The notes under the pieces are model-generated. The model was not told the DNA's origin, ran no database searches, and saw only the letters and a program-made list of their open reading frames with translations. Positions 8,621-18,400 of a DNA stretch of 64,000 nt are shown one piece after another. The stretch is from JANYGA01 sp031420415. GTDB lineage: Bacteria > Vulcanimicrobiota > Vulcanimicrobiia > Vulcanimicrobiales > Vulcanimicrobiaceae. The DNA is taken from positions 1 to 64,000 of the forward strand of contig JANOMT010000049.1 in the NCBI GenBank assembly GCA_031420415.1. The letters run 5' to 3'. The stretch's first letter is position 1. Every line of letters starts with the position of its first letter. Position numbers and translations under genes: made by a program.

Positions 8621-9454
8621 TCATGACGACGGAGCACGCACCATCATGACGGGGACGTTACTCGAGTAGATGACCGCTTCGGTAACACTCCCTTCGACCA
8701 AGCGTTGGAAACCCGCGCGCGCGTGCGTCGCCATCACGATCGCATCGCAGCCATGCACGACGGCGTTGTGCGCGATCGTCTGCGAGACGTTCTGCCGTGG
8801 GTCGAGCAAGAAACTCTCACCCGCAATTCCGCGCTCCCCCGCGTAAGCGCGCGCGTTTTCGACGAGCGATTGCGCCACCGACCGCATCGCGGACGACTCG
8901 GCGAGCGTACAAAACAGGAGTGTGCTTTGGAAATGTTGTGCGAGGGTGATCGCGTACTCGATCGCATGTCGCGAGAGCGCGTCATCGACGATCGGCACGA
9001 GAATGCGATGCGAGAGTCGCCCGATCGCGGGACGGCGCATCACACAGAGCGGAATCGTCGTCTTGACGAGAATTTCGTGTGCGAGACTCTGCATGAACGG
9101 TCGCAAGATTCCGACGCGCGGCGCGACACCGAGCACGATGAGGCCCACGTCGTTTTTATTCGCGACCGCAACGGCACCACGCACGGGATCGTCGCGCACG
9201 ATAACGCCCGTCGCACCGCTACAACCGCCCGCGCGCGCGCGGGCGAGCGCCTCATCGAGAAGTTGTTGCGAGCGCCCGATCGCGATCTCGCCGAAGGCCA
9301 CCATACCGCTCTCGGCGCCACAGAGTTCGGGATCGACGCTCACGCAAAAGAGGAGCGAACTGCCATCTTCGCGCGACAGCGTGAGGCTCGCATCGACCGC
9401 ATATTGCGAAGTCGGCGAGCCATCGACGATGACGAGAATACGTTTGAAGAGCAT
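8621..9454 (-). CDS. Tandem universal stress protein (two UspA domains)
   Basis: This 277-residue protein contains two Usp domains of about 140 residues each. Domain 1 begins KRILVIVDGSPTSQYAV; domain 2 begins SHRILVPIVDDALSRHAI and ends in the ATP-loop pattern MATHARAGFQRLVEGSVTEAV, a G-x2-G-x9-G-S type variant. The first domain's loop (GVAPRVGILRPFMQSLAHE) lacks the full glycine pattern, so only the second domain is likely to bind ATP. It lies four bases after the efflux pump gene and is probably its co-transcribed partner. Confidence 0.9.
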   Translation of the reverse strand: MLFKRILVIVDGSPTSQYAVDASLTLSREDGSSLLFCVSVDPELCGAESGMVAFGEIAIGRSQQLLDEALARARAGGCSGATGVIVRDDPVRGAVAVANKNDVGLIVLGVAPRVGILRPFMQSLAHEILVKTTIPLCVMRRPAIGRLSHRILVPIVDDALSRHAIEYAITLAQHFQSTLLFCTLAESSAMRSVAQSLVENARAYAGERGIAGESFLLDPRQNVSQTIAHNAVVHGCDAIVMATHARAGFQRLVEGSVTEAVIYSSNVPVMMVRAPSS

Positions 9455-9458
9455 CGTA

Positions 9459-11033
9459 TTATATCGTCCGCGGCGGAGGCGGCTGCGCCGGGGCGACCTG
9501 CGCGAACGCGACGACGGGGATCACGAGGAGCACGACGAGCCCGAGCAACGCGGTGAGATCCGCGTACGCTAGCGTCTGCGCTTGCGCGGAGACAAGCCCG
9601 CCGAGCCCGGCCGCGCTCCCGCGATGTGCGCGGACGTACGACTCGACTGGGGCATTGCCGAGGGTGATGTGGCCCGCAATTGCGGTGCGAAAGGCGACGG
9701 ATCGATGATCGAGCAGCGTCTGCATAACGGCCGTCCCGATCATCGCACCAACGGGCGCCGAAAGTTTGTAGACCGACACGCCCGCGGCGAGGAGATCGAG
9801 CGGCATGCTCCCGATAACGAGCATGCCCATCGGCTGGTTCATCATGCCGAAGAACACGCCGAAGGCGAGGGAGACGAGCGCGAAGGAGCCGATCTCCGCC
9901 GTCGGCGTCATCGCATACGAGAACGCGATGAGGCCGAGCGCCGAACCGATCGCGCCCACCGCGACGACGATGCGCAGATCGACGATCTTGCGCATGATGA
10001 GGGCGAATGCGAGCGGCACGCCGACCGCGTACGTGAGGACACGCACGAGGACGGCCGCGCCCGCCTCCGCCGGCGTCGCACCGAGAATGCTTTGGACGTA
10101 ACCGATATAGAGCGTGACCGCGTAGCCGACGAAACCGATCGTCACGCTGATGATGCCGCCGATGGCGAGGTTACGATACGTTGCGAACATGCGAAAATCG
10201 ACGTGCGGGAAGCGCGTGAACGTCGACTCGTAGATGACGAAGGCGGGCAATGCGATCGCCAAGACGATCGCCGCGAAGAGAACGGTCGGGTCGTCGAACC
10301 AATTGCGGCGCTCGCCTTCGTTTGCGAGAAATTGCAACGCTCCGAATGCGGCGAGCGAGAGTGCGAGCCCGATACGGTCGAAAACGAGCGCTCGTTGCGG
10401 CGCGTCCTTCGCGCGCACGGTCAGCACGATTGCAAGCGCGGTGGCGAGCGTCGCGATCGCGCCCGGAACGAAGATCGTGCTTCCACCGAATCGCTCCGCC
10501 ACGGACGCCCCGATCACGGTGCCGAACGTCGCGGCGCTCAGCGATAAGAGGACGAAAATCGGCGGCGCATAACGCAAAAAGCGCGTCGGCAACGACGTAA
10601 AAAAGAGCAGTGCCGCAGGCACGTAGATACATCCGAGAAAGGCGCCCTGCACGAAACGCAACGCGACGAAGGCGTGGTAGTCCGAGACGCCCGCGAGCAC
10701 GGCGGAAACGCCGGCGAAACCGAGCAGTGCGCCGAGCATCAATCGCTTCCGTCCGATGCGCGCCATCATCCACGGGCTCATGAGAATCATCGCGTAGTAC
10801 GCGGTGTTGAATACCGTGAGAATCCACGATGCTTCGTCGGGCGACGCATCGACGATCCCCGAAAGATACGGAAGGCCCGCGCTTGCGATGGCCGACGAGG
10901 TTTGATCGACGACGATCGCAAGGACGGCCGATGCGATGATGGCGGCGCCGCGAATACCGGTTTGCGGGAGTCGCGGCACGTCGGCGACGGCGAAGCGTTG
11001 ATTTTCTGCGCGAACGACGTAGCGACGGAGCAC
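9459..11033 (-). CDS. MFS transporter, DHA2 (EmrB/QacA-like) drug efflux family
   Basis: A large membrane protein with about 14 predicted helices. The N-terminal signature IASAGLPYLSGIVDASPDEASWILTV... and the GRKRLML loop fit the DHA2 family of proton-driven drug exporters. The start is uncertain: the open frame extends to TTG 11090, but GTG 11033 (VLRRYVV) gives about 524 residues, closer to the usual size. The aspartate in the first helix (VVDQTSSAI) is conserved. It lies between the aldo/keto reductase and the tandem Usp genes on the same strand. The exported compound is unknown. Confidence 0.85.
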   Translation of the reverse strand: MLRRYVVRAENQRFAVADVPRLPQTGIRGAAIIASAVLAIVVDQTSSAIASAGLPYLSGIVDASPDEASWILTVFNTAYYAMILMSPWMMARIGRKRLMLGALLGFAGVSAVLAGVSDYHAFVALRFVQGAFLGCIYVPAALLFFTSLPTRFLRYAPPIFVLLSLSAATFGTVIGASVAERFGGSTIFVPGAIATLATALAIVLTVRAKDAPQRALVFDRIGLALSLAAFGALQFLANEGERRNWFDDPTVLFAAIVLAIALPAFVIYESTFTRFPHVDFRMFATYRNLAIGGIISVTIGFVGYAVTLYIGYVQSILGATPAEAGAAVLVRVLTYAVGVPLAFALIMRKIVDLRIVVAVGAIGSALGLIAFSYAMTPTAEIGSFALVSLAFGVFFGMMNQPMGMLVIGSMPLDLLAAGVSVYKLSAPVGAMIGTAVMQTLLDHRSVAFRTAIAGHITLGNAPVESYVRAHRGSAAGLGGLVSAQAQTLAYADLTALLGLVVLLVIPVVAFAQVAPAQPPPPRTI

Positions 11034-11155
11034 GGCCCGAGCGTTCTTGCTCGGCGTAGATCTTCTTGCGGAAAAATCGTGGCCGCGCAACGCCGCGACG
11101 GCGACCGCGGTCGCAGCGCCGGAATCCGGGCGCGTTCGGCGTCCGCGGCGGGGAG

Positions 11156-12190
11156 CTACGGCATCGCGCGTACGTCGTGACCGCCGAAGATCGCGCGCTT
11201 CACGTCGCTTGAAAAATCGTCGAGTCGATCGAGGGCGCTCGCTTCGTCGAGCCGCCGCATCTGACCCGGCGTAAGCACGATCTCGAGCGAGACGAGATTA
11301 TCGTGAAGCTGCGCGAGGGAGCTCGCGCCGATGAGCGTCGCGGCGATGCCGGGTTTGGCGACCGTCCACGCGAGAGCGACCGGTGCGAGGGGGCATTCGA
11401 GCTCGGCAGCGACCGCGCGGAGCGCGTCGAGAGCACCCCACGAGCGATCGGGGAATTCGCGAAACGATGCCTTCGTCGCGAAGCGACCGGCGCCGGCAAG
11501 GCCATCACCCGTTCGCGTATACTTCCCGCTGAGAAAGCCGGAAGCGAGGGGACCCCACGGCACGATCCCGAGCCCGCACGTTCGCGCGGCATCGACGTGC
11601 TCGCGTTCGATTCCGCGATTGACGAGCGAGTACTCGAGTTGCATCGCGATCGGACCCGGTATCGCATGCGCGGACGCTAGCGTCACCGCGCGCGCCGCGT
11701 ACCATGCGGGGAGATCCGAGAAGGCAAAGTAACGAATTTTTCCGGCACGAACGAAGTCGCCGAGGGTTTGAAGCACTTCTTCGACCGGCGTGACCGTGTC
11801 CCAAAAGTGCGTGTAGTAGAGATCGACGTAATCCGTCTTCAAACGGCGCAGCGACGCATCGAGCGCCCGATGGGCGTTTTTGCGACCGTTGCCACCGGCG
11901 TTCGGATTGGATTCGGAATCGTTGAACGTGAACTTCGTTGCGAGGACGATCTCATCGCGAAGATTTCGTTCGGTAATGAAGCGACCCACGAGTTCTTCGC
12001 TCAAACCCTCGGTGTAGACGTCCGCGGTATCGATAAAATTGCCACCTGCTTCGACGTAAGCATCGAAGATCGTTTGCGAGACTTCGGAGCTCGAGCCCCA
12101 GCCCTCGGCACCGAAAGTCATCGTGCCGAGGCCGAGCGGACTCACGACCAAACCCGAACGACCGAGGGTGCGATACGATTGTAAGTTCAT
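11156..12190 (-). CDS. Aldo/keto reductase
   Basis: This 344-residue TIM-barrel NADPH-dependent reductase shows the full catalytic tetrad: Asp54, Tyr59 (FIDTADVYTEG), Lys86 (VLATKFTF) and His128 (YYTHFWD). The cofactor segment VAKPGIAATLIGASS near the C-terminus is intact. It resembles the YdjG/YhdN-type general aldehyde reductases. It would reduce reactive carbonyls, consistent with the neighbouring efflux and stress genes. It is divergent from the Rrf2 gene, with 113 bases between start codons, and may lead a minus-strand unit through the MFS and Usp genes. Confidence 0.9.
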   Translation of the reverse strand: MNLQSYRTLGRSGLVVSPLGLGTMTFGAEGWGSSSEVSQTIFDAYVEAGGNFIDTADVYTEGLSEELVGRFITERNLRDEIVLATKFTFNDSESNPNAGGNGRKNAHRALDASLRRLKTDYVDLYYTHFWDTVTPVEEVLQTLGDFVRAGKIRYFAFSDLPAWYAARAVTLASAHAIPGPIAMQLEYSLVNRGIEREHVDAARTCGLGIVPWGPLASGFLSGKYTRTGDGLAGAGRFATKASFREFPDRSWGALDALRAVAAELECPLAPVALAWTVAKPGIAATLIGASSLAQLHDNLVSLEIVLTPGQMRRLDEASALDRLDDFSSDVKRAIFGGHDVRAMP

Positions 12191-12303
12191 GCGACCTTCG
12201 GATAAACATCCGGCAAAGTGTACCGATCATAAACGCATTATCGAAAAAGTGCAACGGTTACGGGTGCAGAATAACGAGCTCGTATTCCGAGGTACGATTT
12301 CCG

Positions 12304-12780
12304 ATGATCGACATTCGATTCCCGACCGCATTGCAGATGATGCTCACGCTCGCCAATTCCGAACGCAACGGCATCACGCGCGTGACGTCGACTCAACTCG
12401 CATACGGCCTCGGAGCGACGCCGAGCCTGGTCCGCAAGTTGCTCGTACCGCTCGGACGCGACCATCTCGTACGGTCGTCGCTCGGCAAAACGGGCGGCGT
12501 CGGCCTGGCGCGTCCGGCAAGCGAGATCCCGCTTCGCGAAATCTTTCTTTCCGTTACTGAGAAAAAGAGACTCTGGATCGCGCGGCCCAACGTGCCGCAT
12601 CGATGCGACGTGAGCTCTCACATCGAGGAATATTTCGGCCACCTCACGGGCGAAGCCGAACGCGCCGTGCTCGAGATGCTCGGCCGCCGCACGCTCGCCG
12701 AGAGTCTCGACGAAGTGCTCGCGCTCAAGCGCGCCAGCAATCGTAGACGCGCGTCGCGCGCGCGGGCGAATGCATCGTGA
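12304..12780 (+). CDS. Rrf2 family transcriptional regulator
   Basis: A 158-residue protein with an Rrf2-type winged helix: FPTALQMMLTLAN, TSTQLAYGLGATPSLVRKLL (recognition helix) and GGVGLARPASEIPLREIF (wing). Only one cysteine is present (PHRCDV), so it lacks the three-Cys Fe-S cluster set of IscR and NsrR. It is closer to the cluster-free YwnA-like branch, which senses electrophiles or redox stress. Its stop overlaps the pirin start (TGATG). It stands divergent from the aldo/keto reductase and may control both directions, which is inference. Confidence 0.85.
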   Translation: MIDIRFPTALQMMLTLANSERNGITRVTSTQLAYGLGATPSLVRKLLVPLGRDHLVRSSLGKTGGVGLARPASEIPLREIFLSVTEKKRLWIARPNVPHRCDVSSHIEEYFGHLTGEAERAVLEMLGRRTLAESLDEVLALKRASNRRRASRARANAS

Positions 12781-13652
12781 TGCGACGCGGCATCGACCTC
12801 GTGATCCCCGCACCGCGACCACACTGGGTGGGCCAAGGGTTTCTCGTTCACGGCTACATCTCGCGCGATCCCGAACTCGCGCGCAAACTGAGCCCGTTTC
12901 TCCTCTTGGATTATCAGGCGCCATTCATCTATCCGCCGACGCAACACCGGCGCGGCGTCGGCGCGCATCCGCACCGAGGCTTCGAAACGGTCACACTCGC
13001 GTTCGAAGGCAGCATCGCGCATCACGATAGTACGAGCGCGGGCGGTGTGATCGGACCGGGCGACGTGCAGTGGATGACCGCAGGCAGCGGGATCCTTCAT
13101 CGCGAGTATCACGAGCCAGAATTCGCTCGTGCCGGGGGGCGCTTGCACATGGCCCAAGTCTGGGTGAATCTTCCGGCCGCACAGAAGATGTGCGAGCCAC
13201 GCTATCAACTGCTCTCAGCGCGCTCGATCGAACGCGCGATACTCGCCGATGACGCGGGCACCGTGCGGGTTATTGCTGGGGAATTCGCGGGCGTCCGGGG
13301 ACCGGCGCGAACCGTGACGCCCGTCGGCATGCTCGAGGTTCGGCTGCGATTGAGTGCGCGTTTCACGCTCGAGGTCGATGCGAGGCACGATCTCGCGGTG
13401 CTCGTGATGGATGGTGCTGCGGCCACCTGCGGTCGCGTCGTCGCGCGCGGCGACTTCGTGGTCTTCGATCATCGCGGAACGGGGATCGCAATTGAGGCGC
13501 AAGCGCCGTCAACGCATCTTCTCGTGCTCAGCGGCGAGCCGATCGACGAGCCTCTGTTGCAAGATGGGCCGTTCGCGATGAACACGGAGCGAGAGATCCG
13601 CCGCGCGTATGCGGACTATCGCGCCGGTCACTTCGGAACGCTCGAGCCGTAA
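12780..13652 (+). CDS. Pirin family protein (cupin quercetinase-like)
   Basis: Start taken at ATG 12780, overlapping the regulator stop by one base; a GTG lies one codon earlier. The 290-residue protein has the pirin N-terminal cupin with metal ligands in GAHPHRGFETVT and the downstream HREYHEPE segment, plus the ITPxGMLEVRLRL-type second cupin. Pirins bind Fe or Ni and some act as quercetin dioxygenases or redox sensors. The coupling to an Rrf2 regulator is the common arrangement for redox-responsive pirins. Confidence 0.9.
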   Translation: MRRGIDLVIPAPRPHWVGQGFLVHGYISRDPELARKLSPFLLLDYQAPFIYPPTQHRRGVGAHPHRGFETVTLAFEGSIAHHDSTSAGGVIGPGDVQWMTAGSGILHREYHEPEFARAGGRLHMAQVWVNLPAAQKMCEPRYQLLSARSIERAILADDAGTVRVIAGEFAGVRGPARTVTPVGMLEVRLRLSARFTLEVDARHDLAVLVMDGAAATCGRVVARGDFVVFDHRGTGIAIEAQAPSTHLLVLSGEPIDEPLLQDGPFAMNTEREIRRAYADYRAGHFGTLEP

Positions 13653-13658
13653 TTTCCA

Positions 13659-13943
13659 CTAGTGTTGAAGCGGTCCGCGACTTAAGTGAAGCGCCATGGC
13701 GACGGCTCGCATTCCGCGGATGACGGCGGCGAAGATCGACGCTTTGGGCGCCGTCGATGTCACAGCGAGAGTAGGGTACAGTTCGTCGAACGTGTAGCCG
13801 ATTGCAGGGCCGGCTGGCCGTTCGGGCGTCGGATGGATACGCGAAGCGCTGGAGGCGCCGAAGCTGCGGACTTCGTTGGCGGTCGAATCGGTCGTGTAGC
13901 GCGGGCCTCGGTAACGATTGCTGATGATCATCGGTCGATCCAT
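13659..13943 (-). CDS. Small hypothetical protein
   Basis: A 94-residue frame with a balanced composition (for example GYTFDELYPTLAV), unlike the Arg-rich antisense frames over the same bases. No family is recognised. The ribosome site is weak, and an internal methionine (MIISNRYRG) is an alternative start. It converges with the pirin gene, six bases away. Low confidence that it is translated. Confidence 0.35.
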   Translation of the reverse strand: MDRPMIISNRYRGPRYTTDSTANEVRSFGASSASRIHPTPERPAGPAIGYTFDELYPTLAVTSTAPKASIFAAVIRGMRAVAMALHLSRGPLQH

Positions 13944-14039
13944 TCGTGGCGCTGGGTGATGAGCGAATCCTATCCCAATGGCCGCGAACGAGAATCGGGG
14001 AAACTACTCACCCGGCTCCGAGCGAGTACTCAACTTTCT

Positions 14040-14573
14040 TTAGACGCATTCGCGAAACCGCGCCCGTCGATATTGCGCGAGCGAACGGGTGAAGTCCATC
14101 TGGGCTTCTCGTGTGGCCACGTCGATGAAGCCGATCGCACGCGAACGAGCGTCGACCTCGAACGCGTTTGCGAGTGCCTTCGCCTTTTCGGGGTCGTGCC
14201 TCGCGCAGCCGAACCGATCTGCCGCCGTGATGTAGAGGCTCGCGGCAAGATCGAGTTGGAACGCGCGCGACTGACGATCGTGTGAGGGTAGGCGTGGCGC
14301 TGAGGCCGCGCACGCCCGTTCGATCTCAGCCACGCGAATGCCGAGCCGCGCGGCCGCGAGATAGTCGCCCTTCCGCAGCGGAATGCTAAAATCGAAACGA
14401 TCGAGGCGTCCATAGCACGCATCGTCGTCGGTTTCGGCGAGCGGTTGAGCGAACGCCGCGATACCCGTGCCGCTGCCGGCAACGGCAATGAAGATCGTAC
14501 ACGTTGCGACGACGATCCAATGCGCGCGCGCACGCCTACCGATTGGCAAGAGTCCGTCAGTCCGAAAAAGCAT
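14040..14573 (-). CDS. Secreted hypothetical protein
   Basis: Start set at ATG 14573 (MLFRTDGLLPIGRRARA), directly before a hydrophobic segment HWIVVATCTIFIAVAG that ends near AFAQP, a plausible signal peptide or anchor; this gives 177 residues. The frame stays open far upstream to 15365, but that part is antisense to the LolA-like gene. The mature part is helical with several cysteines (ACYGRL, RACAAS, FGCARH, RECV). No family recognised; an exported helical protein is all I can state. It is divergent from the LolA-like gene, with 108 bases between start codons. Confidence 0.5.
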   Translation of the reverse strand: MLFRTDGLLPIGRRARAHWIVVATCTIFIAVAGSGTGIAAFAQPLAETDDDACYGRLDRFDFSIPLRKGDYLAAARLGIRVAEIERACAASAPRLPSHDRQSRAFQLDLAASLYITAADRFGCARHDPEKAKALANAFEVDARSRAIGFIDVATREAQMDFTRSLAQYRRARFRECV

Positions 14574-14681
14574 GATGTCGATAGCGAGTGTGGGAGACGA
14601 ATCTCCTTCGAGTCGTATCGAGCGGAGGCGGCTCGCTCGACTTCCGCAGGCGCACCGCCGCACGCTCGCAAAATTAACGGT

Positions 14682-15452
14682 ATGCACGTCTTTGCGATAC
14701 GTCTTCTTCCGCTCGTCGCCGCGCTGGTCGTGATGACCGCAGGCGCCGCTCGCGCCGATATGGCGAGCGATCTCGTCTCGAAAAATCTTGCGGCACGCGG
14801 TGGCGCGGAAAAACTCGCAGCGATTTCTACCATTGAATTTACCGGAAAAATCGTCCAACCCGGCGGCTCGCAACTCACTTATAAAGCGATTCGCGCACGC
14901 AAGAATGGCGGGACGTTGATCCAATCGAGCATCCAGGGGCTCACGCTCGTGCAAGGCTACGACGGCACCGTCGGCTGGCGGATCAATCCATTCGAAGGAC
15001 GGCGCGACGCCGAACGCATCTCCGACGATGCGACGCGCGCGCTTGCCGATGAAGCCTCGATCGACGGCGCGTTGCTCTCGGCAAACGCGCGAGGCGGCAC
15101 CATCGCCTATCTCGGCCGTGAAGATTTCGACGGTACCGACGCATACAAACTTCGCGTCGTCGGCGCGGGGCTCGGTGCGGCACAATACGTCTACTACCTC
15201 GATCCCGAAACGTATCTCGAGATCCGCGTGGAGGAGACGCGCGTGCTGCGTGGCTCCAAACGTGTGAGCTTGAGCGAACTCAGCGATTACGAACGCGTCG
15301 ATGGCGTGTACTTTCCGTTTTCGATCGAGACCGGCGGGATCGGGAGTATCTCTGCCAACCGACAAAAACTCGTGATCGACACGGCGCGCGCAAATGTGCC
15401 CGTAAGCGATTCCCTCTTCGCCATTCCCGCCGCCCCCGGAGCGAAATTATGA
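14682..15452 (+). CDS. Secreted LolA/LppX-like outer membrane lipoprotein-sorting-type protein
   Basis: A 256-residue protein with a clear signal peptide ending in AGAARA. The mature region begins with a helix (SDLVSKNLAARGGAEKLAA), then repeated antiparallel strands (IEFTGKI, YDGTVGWRINPFEG, YYLDPETYLEIRVEE, VDGVYFPFSIE). This is the half-barrel pattern of periplasmic LolA/LppX-type lipid carriers. The start was chosen at the ATG immediately before the signal peptide. Its stop overlaps the start of the Asp-box protein (ATGA), so the two are translationally coupled; it may help export or lipidate a surface component, which is inference. Confidence 0.7.
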   Translation: MHVFAIRLLPLVAALVVMTAGAARADMASDLVSKNLAARGGAEKLAAISTIEFTGKIVQPGGSQLTYKAIRARKNGGTLIQSSIQGLTLVQGYDGTVGWRINPFEGRRDAERISDDATRALADEASIDGALLSANARGGTIAYLGREDFDGTDAYKLRVVGAGLGAAQYVYYLDPETYLEIRVEETRVLRGSKRVSLSELSDYERVDGVYFPFSIETGGIGSISANRQKLVIDTARANVPVSDSLFAIPAAPGAKL

Positions 15453-18400
15453 TCGCGCGTCGCCTCATCCAGACGATCGCATGCGCGAGCGCATGCACCG
15501 TGGCTCTTTGCTTCGCACCCGTACGCGCGGCATCGCTCGACTCGGGCGCCGTTTCCGGCATCGGCCTACGCAATATCGGTTCCGCGCAGATGTCGGGGCG
15601 CATCGCCGCCCTCGATGCACGCGTGGAAAAAGACGGCAACGTGACGATTTTCGTCGGCGCAGCCTCCGGTGGCGTCTGGAAATCACTCGATGGCGGTACG
15701 ACGTTTGCGCCGGTCTTCGATAAGCAGCCCGTCCAATCGATCGGCGCGATCGCGCTCGATCCCACGAACCCGCAAACCGTGTGGGTGGGGACGGGCGAAA
15801 GCTGGACGCGGAACAGCGTCTCGATCGGTAACGGCATCTACAAATCGACCGATGGCGGCGACAATTGGACCAACGTCGGTCTGCCGAATAGCGAACGCGT
15901 CGCGCGCATTATCGTCGATCCCAAAGACGGCAACACCGTCTACGCCTGCGTTCCCGGGAAACTTTGGAGCGATAGTGCCGATCGCGGCCTTTATCGCACG
16001 ACCGATGGCGGCGCGACCTGGACGCTCGTGCTCAAAGGCAGCAATCTTTCCACGGGCTGCTCGTCGCTTGCGATGGATCCGAAGGACGCGCGCGTCCTTT
16101 ACGCCGGCATGTGGGATTTCCGGCGCAAAGGCTGGACGTTCCGCTCCGGTGGCGAGGGTCCGACGGCACCGTCGGGAAGCGGCATGTTCCGCTCGAGCGA
16201 TAGCGGCGCGACGTGGACTGCGATGACGGCCGAGAGCAACGCCGGGCTTCCCAAAGGCCCATGGGGTCGCGTCGAGGTTGCAACGGCTCCCTCGAATGCG
16301 AAGCACATCTACGCGTTCATCGAGAGCCCGCGTTCGGCGCTTTTTACCTCAGAAGATGGCGGGCTCACGTGGCAAGAACGCGATCGCAGCCAGCGCATGG
16401 TGTGGCGACCGTTCTACTTCGGCAAACTCGTCGTCGACCCGACGAACGATCGCCGCGTCTTTAAAATGAATCTGCGGATGATCGTCTCCGACGACGGCGG
16501 CAAGAGCTTCTCCGATTCATCGGGTGGCGGCCACGCCGACTGGCACGATATCTGGATCGATCCAACCGACGCCAAACACATTATCGGCGGCAACGACGGC
16601 GGTCTCTGGTTCAGCTACGACGGTGGATCCAAGTGGTGGAAATCGGGCAATCTTCCGATCAGCCAGTTCTACCACGTGAGCACGGATAATAAAGATCCGT
16701 ACCAAGTTTACGGGGGCTTGCAAGATAACTCGTCGTGGGCGGGCGATAGCGCCTATCCCGGCGGCGTGAGTAATAGCCGATGGGAGAATCTCTACGGCGG
16801 CGATGGTTTTTGGGCGTTCCCCGATCCAAGCGACAACAACTTCACCTACGCCGAAGCGCAAGGCGGCACGATCGGTCGCGTCGATCGGCGCACGCTCGCT
16901 ACGCGTGAGATCCAACCCAAAGCGCGTCGCGGCGAAAAGCTTCGCTTCAATTGGAATACGCCGATCGCCCTGAGTCCGAGCGAACGTGGCACGATCTACA
17001 TCGGCGCGCAGTTTCTCTTCCGCAGTCGCGATCACGGCACGACGTGGGATCGCATCTCGCCCGATCTTTCGACGAACGATCCGGAGCGCCAGAAACAGGA
17101 AGTATCGGGCGGTATTACCGTCGACAATTCGGCGGCCGAAACCGCAACGACGATCTATTCGATCTCTGAGAGCCCGAAGAACGGCAAAGTCATTTGGGTC
17201 GGGACCGATGACGGGAACGTGCAACTCACGCGCGACGGCGGCGCGACGTGGAAGAACGTCGGAGGCGGGCTCGCGGGCGTGCCAAAGGGCTCGTGGATCA
17301 GTTGGGTCGAGGCGAGTCGCCACGATCCCGCAACGGCGTACGCGACGGTCGATCGCCATACATTCGGCGATATGGAGCCGTATCTGTATCGCACGACCGA
17401 TTTTGGCAAGACCTGGACGCAACTCGTGGGCGCACAATCAGGCGTCCGCGGCTACGCGCACGTCGTCCGTGAAGATGCGGTCAATCGTAATTTGCTCTTC
17501 CTCGGCACCGAATTTGGCTTGTGGACGTCGGTCGATGCGGGTCAATCGTGGGCGGCGCTTCGGCCTGCGAATTTTCCAGCCGTCGCGGTACGCGATATCG
17601 TCGAGCAAGAGCGCGATCGAGATCTCGTGATCGCCTCGCACGGGCGCGGCATTTGGATCCTCGACGATCTTACGCCGCTCCGGAACATGTCGGCCCAAAC
17701 GCTCGCATCCGAGGTAACGCTTCTTCCCGGACGCCCCGTACAACAGCGCTTGCAAGCGCGCGGTGGATGGTCGGAGGGCGACGCGTCGTATTCCGGGGAT
17801 AATCCGGCGAACGGCGCGGTGATTTCATACTATCTCCGTTCGCGGCAAGTGATCGGGAAACTCAATCTCGACATTCTCGATACGTCGGGGCACGTGGTCG
17901 ACACGATCCCGCCGGGTATTCGTAAAGGCCTCAACCGTGTGGTCTGGTCGATGCGCACCAAGGCACCGTTCGTTCCACCCGCAGCTACGATCGCGGGTGG
18001 TGCGAACGAAGGGCCGCGCGTCTTGCCCGGCACCTACACCGCACGCCTCACCAAAGACGGCAAGACCTACGCGATGCCTTTCGTCGTAAGCCTCGATCGA
18101 CGCGCGACCTATTCGCTCGCCGATCGCAAAGCGCAGTTCGATGCCGTGAATCGCGTCAAAGGCATCTTTACGCGCATGTCGACCGTTGCGGGCGCGATTG
18201 CGATCGTGCGTTCGAGCGTTGTGACCGAAAGCGCGAAGCTCCCGGCGGGCGACGCGCTCCGCGGCGATCTCGCGCAACTTGCGGAGCGCGCCGATGTCCT
18301 TCGTAAAAAGCTCGTCGCAACGAAAGAAGGCGGCGCGATCACGGGCGAAGAGCGCCTGCGCGAGCTTACGGCAGATATCTACGGCGTGCTCCTTTCGAGC

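Noticed and set aside
9582..10547. 321-residue plus-strand frame over the DHA2 transporter
   Set aside because: Extremely charged sequence with no hydrophobic core; mirrors a membrane protein on the other strand.
14574..15365. Long minus-strand frame extending the 14040 gene to 441 residues
   Set aside because: It is antisense to the LolA-like gene, Arg/Asp-rich and without a signal; the real gene starts at 14573 before a signal peptide.
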